In this document: one piece after another, positions 1-5,829 of the stretch | Position numbering within the stretch: position 1 is the stretch's first letter | Layout: every line of letters begins with the position of its first letter | Origin: Bacillus sp. CH30_1T | GTDB lineage: Bacteria; Bacillota; Bacilli; Bacillales; Bacillaceae_B | Direction: 5' to 3' | Length of the DNA: 64,000 nucleotides | Assembly: GCF_008364765.1 (NCBI RefSeq) | Contig: NZ_VTUY01000002.1 | Span: forward strand, 374,501-438,500 | Program-made: the position numbers and the translations under genes | The notes under the pieces: generated by a model | What the model was told of the DNA's origin: nothing | The model's database searches: none | What the model saw: the letters and a program-made list of their open reading frames with translations, nothing else

Positions 1-220
1 CTTTGGTATGAACATTATCCGCATTTTTCTCTTTTGCCTTCTCTAACTTCTCTGATGCTTCGCCTGCTTTTGATTGAATACCGCCTTCAACACTGTTCAC
101 AAATGTTTCTTTCGCTTTCTCTTTTATCGTATCTTTCACTTTCTCTTTTACGGGCTCTGGAGCGTGATCGTATGCTTTTTTAGCCATCTTGCCAACTGCT
201 TTTTTCATCAGCTTACTCAT
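1..220 (-). CDS. gvpQ: GvpQ-like gas vesicle accessory protein (3' end outside window)
   Basis: The reverse strand is open from an ATG at 220 to the window edge, so only the N-terminal ~73 residues are visible. They begin MSKLMKKAVGKMAKKAYDH and are very rich in Lys, Glu and Ala, predicting long charged helices. The SD is AAAGGGGG just upstream. The gene follows gvpP by 36 bp on the same strand, which is the gvpA-gvpP-gvpQ order known from Bacillus megaterium. The exact role of GvpQ is not established. Identification rests mainly on order and composition. Confidence 0.65.
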   Translation of the reverse strand, partial: MSKLMKKAVGKMAKKAYDHAPEPVKEKVKDTIKEKAKETFVNSVEGGIQSKAGEASEKLEKAKEKNADNVHTK

Positions 221-256
221 GTAATGCCCCCTTTAGGGATTTGAGAGGCTGAATCA

Positions 257-748
257 TTATTTCTTGGATTCCACCAAGCTGTTAAGCATCTCTTCGATTC
301 GTTCTAGACGTTCATTCAAATTCTTGTTTTCCTCTTTGATTTCTTCTAATTCCTCTGATTGATTGGAAGAATTCTCGCTGCTATCTGCCTTTGCATCAGT
401 GTTTTCCGATGCCTCTTCTTTTTTCTTCTTTGGTGCAAGCAAGCCGCCTTCCAGCTTGCTCATATAACCGGTAGCCGATTGTCTCAAGGTAATAATGGCT
501 TGCTCTGTCAGGAATTCCTGTGCTGATCTTCGCAGCTCTTTACTTGCAACTTTCATCACTTCTGATTTCCCTAAACTGTCCACTACTTTCTTACCTGTAC
601 CTGGATTTGAAAGTAATCCGATACCAGCTCCGACTACTCCACCGATAATCGCATAATTCATGGATTGCCTGTTTTCAGCATTTTGCTCTTCGGTTTCTTC
701 AGTGCTTTTCGCTTCATCTACTTGTTGACTGCTTTTTGTTTCTGCCAT
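257..748 (-). CDS. gvpP: GvpP-like gas vesicle protein
   Basis: A 163-residue acidic protein with three visible parts: a Ser/Glu-rich N-terminus, a glycine-rich hydrophobic stretch near residues 35-50 (AIIGGVVGAGIGLL), and a C-terminal coiled coil of Glu/Lys/Asn/Leu (about 120-160). This is the layout of GvpP-type proteins encoded after gvpA in Bacillus megaterium; its role in vesicle assembly is not well defined. I chose the ATG at 748 because AGAGG lies six bases upstream. An in-frame TTG at 769 and ATG at 754 are less well placed. It is probably cotranscribed with gvpA. Confidence 0.7.
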   Translation of the reverse strand: MAETKSSQQVDEAKSTEETEEQNAENRQSMNYAIIGGVVGAGIGLLSNPGTGKKVVDSLGKSEVMKVASKELRRSAQEFLTEQAIITLRQSATGYMSKLEGGLLAPKKKKEEASENTDAKADSSENSSNQSEELEEIKEENKNLNERLERIEEMLNSLVESKK

Positions 749-798
749 ATTCATCCTCTTTTCTACCAAAATAGTAAAACTATATTTAAATTACTTGT

Positions 799-1059
799 TT
801 AAATACTAAACGCTGTTCCTCTTTCATTTTCCTGTTTCGCTAAACCTTCTTCTTGAACTTCGTCTCTTAAGAGCCCAACTGCCTCTGCATATCGTAACCA
901 TGTATCTACACTTGCAATGACGACCCGCGCTTCAATTGTAAGAATTTCTATTCCCACTAAGGAAACTCTGGCAAAAGCATCAATGACTATTCCTTTATCC
1001 AGGATTCTATCAATTACTTCTGCGAGACTTGAGCTATCGTTACTTTTTTGAATACTCAT
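799..1059 (-). CDS. gvpA: GvpA, major gas vesicle shell protein
   Basis: An 86-residue small hydrophobic protein with the conserved GvpA core: [20 protein letters not shown], then a long hydrophobic segment and the [16 protein letters not shown] region. GvpA monomers form the ribbed, gas-permeable protein wall of gas vesicles, which give cells buoyancy. The start at 1059 is set by the SD AGGAGA eight bases upstream; an in-frame ATG at 1089 adds ten residues not seen in the family. It is the first gene of the operon that continues through gvpP and gvpQ beyond the left edge. Family recognition is very strong. Whether vesicles are made depends on the remaining gvp genes outside the window. Confidence 0.95.
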   Translation of the reverse strand: MSIQKSNDSSSLAEVIDRILDKGIVIDAFARVSLVGIEILTIEARVVIASVDTWLRYAEAVGLLRDEVQEEGLAKQENERGTAFSI

Positions 1060-1393
1060 CGAATCTCTCCTCTTAATTGGTGTAGCCAATGACTAGGTGC
1101 AAGTTTTATTCGGTTTAATCGGTGTTTACCTCGATTTCCACCTAGGCTAAACCAGGAGGTGGAAATTATTTGAAGTGAACTGCCATTTTTTATACATGTT
1201 TCAGTGCGTTTTTTTCACCTTGTAACATTTCTCTCCTATAGTTATCTGGCTTGTAAGGTTTTCTGAAGAAAAAATAATTCAAATAAGACAAATTGATTAC
1301 AGTTTCAAAAGCTGAAATCGGGTTGAATTTAAGGGAAGAGTGTGATTTTTATCGAGGGAAGGGAGTAAATAATTCTCATGAAAGACCTTTTTT
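1060..1393. other. gvpA upstream region with leader hairpin
   Basis: About 330 bp without a gene between gvpA and the parR terminator. It must hold the gvpA promoter, but I cannot pick a -35/-10 pair with confidence. An inverted repeat at 1134-1166 (ATTTCCACCT and AGGTGGAAAT, 13-base loop) lies about 75 bp before the gvpA start. It has no following T-run on the gvpA strand, so it is not a simple terminator. It may affect mRNA stability or bind a regulator. Confidence 0.4.
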
Positions 1394-1446
1394 TAAAAAA
1401 AAGAACCAGAAGCATCACGCTTTTCAGCTTTGCTTCTGGTTCTTTT
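1394..1446 (-). terminator. Rho-independent terminator of parMR
   Basis: A perfect stem of about 15 bp (AAAGAACCAGAAGCA with its complement, 16-base loop) is followed on the minus strand by a run of T residues. It starts directly after the parR stop codon. It separates the par locus from the downstream gas vesicle operon. Confidence 0.88.
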
Positions 1447-1447
1447 C

Positions 1448-2044
1448 CTATTTATTCATTTGAGAAAGAAAATCGCCTAAGAGATCTTCCATCGTTTCTT
1501 CTTTTGGTTCTTCTTCAATGGTTTCCTGGGGCTTCATGGCACTGTCCCAGTCAAAGTTGTCCAATTCTTCGTCAGTAGAGTAAGAACGCTCATCCATTAC
1601 ATCTTCTTCCGGTGTATCATCCATCACTTGATCAAGAGACCACTCTCCTGATGAATCGTGACTTGCTGCAGATTCTTCCTGAAGATAGAGCGCTTCATCG
1701 ATATCCAACGAATTGCTGCTTAAGGAAGCTAGAAGAGAGGCTGTACGAACCGGGTTTGAAAGCAGTTGGTACACGATACTCCCCAACAGCGCTTCTGAGT
1801 GTTCATGCTTCAACCAGTCACGCTGGGATTTATCCAATCCCTTCGGAAGGGGAATCGTAATGGCTTCTCTCTGCTTGGAAATCGTATCATTTACTCCACT
1901 TAATACTAGCTCTGCAATTTTGCTGGAGAAATTTCGTTTTTCCGTTTCCTTTAGCTTTTGTAAATGCTTTAATACATGATCAGGTGTATCAGAAGGAATT
2001 CGAAACGTAATCGGTTGTCCCCTCGACATCCCTTTTCCATTCAT
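1448..2044 (-). CDS. ParR-like centromere-binding adaptor (putative)
   Basis: A 198-residue protein directly after the ParM gene (9-bp gap). Residues ~6-50 (GQPITFRIPSDTPDHVLKHL onward) look like a ribbon-helix-helix DNA-binding domain: a short beta strand with alternating residues, then two helices. The last ~75 residues are strongly acidic, ending in helical MEDLLGDFLSQMNK. In type II plasmid partition loci the gene after parM encodes ParR, which binds parC and caps the ParM filament, often through its C-terminus. I infer that role from position, size and domain layout; sequence identity with known ParR proteins cannot be judged here. The SD AGGGTG precedes the ATG at 2044. A terminator follows the stop. 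Confidence 0.6.
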   Translation of the reverse strand: MNGKGMSRGQPITFRIPSDTPDHVLKHLQKLKETEKRNFSSKIAELVLSGVNDTISKQREAITIPLPKGLDKSQRDWLKHEHSEALLGSIVYQLLSNPVRTASLLASLSSNSLDIDEALYLQEESAASHDSSGEWSLDQVMDDTPEEDVMDERSYSTDEELDNFDWDSAMKPQETIEEEPKEETMEDLLGDFLSQMNK

Positions 2045-2053
2045 ACCATCACC

Positions 2054-3232
2054 CTATTTGGTTTTCGCTAATTTTTGTTCTTCTTTCTGGGTTTGTTGTT
2101 TTTGGGTCTTTCTTGAAAAGTCAGCAATCAGCTTGTAATAAGCATTGGCCATCATCCAAATGCTTTCCTTCTCATCTTCAAAGAAGTCGATATTATACCC
2201 ATCAAGATTGTTATTTAGCGTCTTGATATACTCTTTCAGGACGCTTGATCCCCCACCAATGAAATAGCAGATTTCCGTTTGAGAATTCTTTTGCCACATA
2301 TTGCGCAGGTGACGGTATTGCTTTTTAGCAAGTTCAAGCATAATACGGTCAACGATGTCGTGTACGCTTGTACGACTTCCTTTGACCATAATATGATTGC
2401 GATCATTTTTCTTCGTGATGATTTCGACCACATCACGGCGGCTGTCGAGCTCAATACCATGTCTTGAGCGGATTTCCTCACGGATCCATTCAAGAGATTC
2501 AGAAACTCCAAGGTTAAATCCTTGGGCTTTATCATCGTCTACTTTTCGATCCTTAATGACCGCGATATCCGTCGATAACCCACCGATATCTTGAATTAAG
2601 ATACGCTTATCAATAAGGTCTTTATTAATGATGTTCAGATTGTTATCCATTACAAGGTTGATGAATGCTGCGAAGCCTTCAGGGTATACCTTTACTTCAT
2701 CAAATTTAATATTCACTTTGATCCCTTGGTAGCGGGGGGTTACCAGGAACTCAACTTGGTGTACGGAACCTAATAATCTTGAACGGTACCCGACATCTTT
2801 CCCTTCCTTTACTTCGCGAAGGGGAAGACCCGTACCCAATGTATAGTTTGCTTCTATTACCTTATTATTCTTTTTGAAATCAGAGTCGTTGCGTGCTGCA
2901 TCAAGAGCAATCGAAGCAAACAGCATGATCAGTGTTTGATCTTCTTCCGATTTGCTGCTTCCCGGATCCAGTTCAGTAGAGTTATTGCTCTTCGTCGCCA
3001 GATTCCCGACACGATAAATCGCATTGTTATCTTTCAGAGTAGGGGAGTGGACACGGATATGTATGCCGTCTAGTGGGTCTTGTGTATCCAGTTCCTCGAT
3101 GCCGATAATTGGACGATCTTCAATATCCCTCGCGATGACGTTCGGAATATTCACCTCACCGTCCATCTTTCCAAATATACCTTTAAGAGAATCATTACCA
3201 ACGTCAATGGCTGCAATTCGTGAATTCGTCAT
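2054..3232 (-). CDS. parM: ParM/StbA-family actin-like ATPase
   Basis: A 392-residue actin-fold protein. The phosphate-1 loop is near residues 8-18 (AAIDVGNDSLKG), phosphate-2 is around 215 (IQDIGGLSTDIAVI), and the adenosine motif is near 325 (FIGGGSSVLKEY). ParM proteins polymerise with ATP and push sister plasmids apart once ParR has bound parC. The C-terminus is a Lys/Gln-rich tail. I chose the ATG at 3232 because AAAGGATGA is well spaced; the upstream ATG at 3253 has no SD. Upstream lies a repeat array that looks like parC, and downstream a ParR-like gene. Finding it in the conserved origin-proximal chromosome of a Bacillus-type genome is unusual. It could be a plasmid remnant or a chromosomal actin-like protein with a new role. 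Confidence 0.85.
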   Translation of the reverse strand: MTNSRIAAIDVGNDSLKGIFGKMDGEVNIPNVIARDIEDRPIIGIEELDTQDPLDGIHIRVHSPTLKDNNAIYRVGNLATKSNNSTELDPGSSKSEEDQTLIMLFASIALDAARNDSDFKKNNKVIEANYTLGTGLPLREVKEGKDVGYRSRLLGSVHQVEFLVTPRYQGIKVNIKFDEVKVYPEGFAAFINLVMDNNLNIINKDLIDKRILIQDIGGLSTDIAVIKDRKVDDDKAQGFNLGVSESLEWIREEIRSRHGIELDSRRDVVEIITKKNDRNHIMVKGSRTSVHDIVDRIMLELAKKQYRHLRNMWQKNSQTEICYFIGGGSSVLKEYIKTLNNNLDGYNIDFFEDEKESIWMMANAYYKLIADFSRKTQKQQTQKEEQKLAKTK

Positions 3233-3362
3233 TAAAATCATCCTTTCATTCATGAGTAATTATTTGTCAAAAAATTTCAACTCTTACTCTCAGAGTATAC
3301 AATTTCTCTTCTCCGGTCAATCCTACTTTTCTATCGAATGTTGATGTCAAGAAAGAGGGGAG

Positions 3363-3501
3363 TTGTATACATTTTTGTATCGTTGTGTACGCTTTTTGTA
3401 CACATCCTTATAAACCAGCATGTGTACTTGTTTGTGTACATGTATACATTTTTGTACACATTTGTATACGTTTTTGTTTACAAGTATACATTATTGTAAA
3501 C
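3363..3501. repeat. parC-like centromere array of TTGTRTAC half-sites
   Basis: Between 3363 and 3501 there are about eleven copies or near-copies of TTGT(A/G)TAC or its complement GTATACA/GTACACA. They start at 3363, 3383, 3397, 3421, 3432, 3441, 3452, 3462, 3474, 3483 and 3494, so most steps are about 9-12 bp and lie on one face of the helix. It sits 130 bp upstream of parM, where type II partition loci carry parC, which also holds the par promoter repressed by ParR. The arrangement is directly visible; the function is inference. Confidence 0.7.
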
Positions 3502-3753
3502 TTCAGTATTTTTACATATTTTTACTTGAAATCGCGCTCATTCTACTACTTATGAAACTAGGAATCTATCTTTTTTCGTTGAAAATGGTGATAAATGTAT
3601 GTAGTTAAAAAGAAATATCTAATTGTAAATATGAAAATAACAATGATCAGTACGAAAGAGGATAAAGATTGTCGAATGAATTGAACAACTAATTTGTGTA
3701 AAAAAGGAATACACGCCTAACCACTCGTTAAAAGGAAAAGATAACAAGAATCG
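3502..3753. other. AT-rich intergenic region beyond parC
   Basis: About 250 bp, AT-rich, between the parC-like array and the terminator of the oxidoreductase gene. I see no credible gene; the short reading frames have no SD and low-complexity composition. Confidence 0.5.
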
Positions 3754-3783
3754 AAAAAAACCTCGACATTCAACATGCCGAAG
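3754..3783 (-). terminator. Terminator of the oxidoreductase gene
   Basis: On the minus strand a 9-bp stem (CTTCGGCAT/ATGTCGAGG with two G-T pairs) is followed by seven T residues, 14 bases after the stop codon at 3797. Confidence 0.75.
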
Positions 3784-3796
3784 TCTCTCATAGGTC

Positions 3797-4825
3797 TCAT
3801 TTCGTTAGATTGCGATATTTTGGCTTCTTCACTCGTATGACTACCTTACCCTTAGCTCTGCCCGTTTCGACGTACTGAACGGCTTCCTGAGCCTCTTCAA
3901 TGGAGTACACCCTGTCTATCACTGGGCGAATACTCCCTTTTTCGACAAGATGTTTGATTTTCGTCAGCTGTTCCCCGCTGGGCTTCATGAATAAGAAGTG
4001 ATAGTCTACGTTAAACTTCTTTTCGAGAGCACTTATATTTCTGCTAACTACAGAAAATAAGAGCCGTTTTATGAACCCAAGATTGTTTTCTACGGCAAAT
4101 CTGCGGTTTGGCACTGCAGAAACAGACACGATTTTCCCATGAGGCTTGAGTATACGGAACGAACGATTGAGGGAATCACCGCCTAACGTATCAAACACAG
4201 CATCATATTCGTTTAGAATTTCCTCAAATTGCTCTTCCTTATAGTTTATCACTCTATCTGCTCCGAGAGAGGAAACTAAATCAAACCCCTTTTCACTTGC
4301 GGTGGTGGCCACAAATGCACCCATTTCCTTTGCAAGCTGAATGGCAAAAGTCCCGACTCCACCCGCTCCGGCGTGGATAAGGATTTTCTGGTCCGGTTTC
4401 AGCTCAAGTATTTCATGGAATGCCTGCCATGTGGTTAAACCCACCAGAGGAAGGGACGCAGCTTCCTCAAACGAAAGATTTTCCGGTTTCAATGCAACAT
4501 CTTCTTCATGGACAGAAAGGTACTCAGCGAACGTACCGATCCGATTCTTGCGTGGCCTGCCGTACACTTCATCCCCGATATGAAACTTACTCACCTTAGA
4601 ACCTGTTTGAATCACCTTACCGGAAAAGTCATTCCCCAACACCAATGGCATCTTGTAGTTCAACAGCATTTTCACCTTGCCGTCCCTTATCTTGAAATCA
4701 ATCGGGTTGATGCTCGCTGCGTGAATTTCCACTAAAACATCCTGTTCTCCCATGTCCGGAATCGGGAGTTCAGTAAGCTCTAAAGGAATAGTTTTCCCAT
4801 ATTGTTTTATGGTCATTGCTTTCAT
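3797..4825 (-). CDS. NADP-dependent quinone oxidoreductase-like (zinc-independent MDR family)
   Basis: A 342-residue medium-chain dehydrogenase/reductase. The N-terminal GroES-like domain has DVLVEIHAASINPIDFKIRDG and LGNDFSGKV; the Rossmann domain has ILIHAGAGGVGTFAIQLAKEMGA (AxxGxGxxG type) near residue 145. The structural zinc cysteines of alcohol dehydrogenases are absent, which points to the quinone-reductase/zeta-crystallin branch. Such enzymes reduce quinones or enones with NADPH in the cytosol; the substrate cannot be told. The start at 4825 has the SD AAGGATGAT. An ATG at 4843 would add six residues. It stands alone, with a decayed AraC regulator divergently upstream. Confidence 0.85.
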   Translation of the reverse strand: MKAMTIKQYGKTIPLELTELPIPDMGEQDVLVEIHAASINPIDFKIRDGKVKMLLNYKMPLVLGNDFSGKVIQTGSKVSKFHIGDEVYGRPRKNRIGTFAEYLSVHEEDVALKPENLSFEEAASLPLVGLTTWQAFHEILELKPDQKILIHAGAGGVGTFAIQLAKEMGAFVATTASEKGFDLVSSLGADRVINYKEEQFEEILNEYDAVFDTLGGDSLNRSFRILKPHGKIVSVSAVPNRRFAVENNLGFIKRLLFSVVSRNISALEKKFNVDYHFLFMKPSGEQLTKIKHLVEKGSIRPVIDRVYSIEEAQEAVQYVETGRAKGKVVIRVKKPKYRNLTK

Positions 4826-4939
4826 ATAGATCATCCTTGTCATTAAAGTTTAAATGTTTAATCATATAAACATATTATCTATAAATGTTTCTCTTCCGTC
4901 AATGAACTTGCATAGAAAGCAGATTCCATTATTTAATAG

Positions 4940-5271
4940 TCAATACAATCGATTTGGAGAAAATGTACGAAACAAACCCACTTTTTTTAACTATATCCTA
5001 CAGGCTAAGAATAACCAATTCCTTTGGGACAGGGAAGGACCGCTCTCCATTAAGATCTTCACAAATGGAAAAGCATTTCACAAGACAAATAGAGGCTACT
5101 TCAGCGTTGAAGAAGGACGCTATCTCCTTGTCAATGATGGTCCCCATTCCATTAGATCGATGAGCCTCAATAAAGGGTCTGGAGATAGATTTTGTGGATA
5201 GACCTCATATTGTGACTAAGATGGATGATATGGAAACATGGATGGTGTTTTTTCAGGATTCAGAGGGGTAG
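4940..5271 (+). pseudogene. AraC-family regulator remnant (N-terminal part, frame-broken)
   Basis: The plus strand encodes WDREGPLSIKIFTNGKAF, then RGYFSVEEGRYLLVNDG and, after a frame change near 5155, ETWMVFFQDSEG. This resembles the N-terminal sensor half of AraC-type regulators that sit beside oxidoreductase genes. No C-terminal helix-turn-helix follows: a stop occurs at 5269-5271 and the next stretch is a terminator. At least one frameshift and loss of the 3' half are visible. The family call comes from memory of the pattern and is moderately certain. Confidence 0.45.
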
Positions 5272-5312
5272 AACCATGCGTTGGTGAGTAAGGTGAGAAG
5301 GGAAAAGAGGAA

Positions 5313-5340
5313 GAGGAACCCGCACTAGAACGGGTTCCTC
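5313..5340. terminator. Bidirectional terminator after essA
   Basis: A perfect 10-bp stem GAGGAACCCG/CGGGTTCCTC with an 8-base loop is flanked by TTTATTATTTTTT on the plus strand and CT-rich sequence on the minus strand. It lies 12 bases after the last gene of the T7SS operon. Confidence 0.8.
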
Positions 5341-5352
5341 TTTATTATTTTT

Positions 5353-5829
5353 TCAACCTTTGCTTCCTTGAGCCGATCGACTCCAAATGACAATAACAGT
5401 GATGAGAAGTAACACACAAATCCCTACTAACACAGCAATCAATATAGGAAGGGAAGAACCATTCTGACTTCTTTCCTCAATACTCCCTAATCTTGCCGAT
5501 TCGGATTGACTAAACAGTTTCAGGTTTTCTGCTTTTGCTTTTATAGTATTTGTATCTTTTTCTTCACTTTTAAATAACTTATCAGTGAGCTCATTCAATT
5601 TGTTACTGGAAATCCCTTCAAATGTTAAGCTTTTTTGTTCTTCCGGGATTTTTATCTTTTCATTTGTGAGCGTCTGGTCATGGATGAGGTCAGGATTCTT
5701 TTTGAAATCATTGTTTTGATAGTCATTAGGGATTAAATCATTAATGTTTGTATTGGCCGAAATAGGGGGAACAAACATGCTGACTATGCCCCCTATTAGT
5801 ATCAATTGAATCAGTATTTTACCCCTCAT
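5353..5829 (-). CDS. essA: EssA/YueC-like T7SS membrane protein
   Basis: A 158-residue protein with an N-terminal hydrophobic segment (residues ~4-25, possible signal anchor), a polar Asn/Lys/Glu-rich middle, and a C-terminal membrane span (~130-150, LIAVLVGICVLLLITVIVIW). This is the layout of EssA (YueC in B. subtilis), a small membrane component of the Firmicute T7SS. It overlaps the end of esaA and is the last gene before a terminator. The start is uncertain: the ATG at 5829 has GAGGG 11 bases upstream; the ATG at 5847 adds six residues and lacks a clear SD. The call rests largely on operon position and topology. Confidence 0.75.
   Translation of the reverse strand: MRGKILIQLILIGGIVSMFVPPISANTNINDLIPNDYQNNDFKKNPDLIHDQTLTNEKIKIPEEQKSLTFEGISSNKLNELTDKLFKSEEKDTNTIKAKAENLKLFSQSESARLGSIEERSQNGSSLPILIAVLVGICVLLLITVIVIWSRSAQGSKG

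Noticed and set aside
1..3505. The sequence is a plasmid
   Set aside because: The same contig carries walRK, dnaC, purA and ribosomal protein genes in Bacillus chromosomal order, so only the par locus could be of plasmid origin.
3420..3608. Plus-strand protein of 62 aa
   Set aside because: It is a translation of the TTGTRTAC repeats and has no SD.
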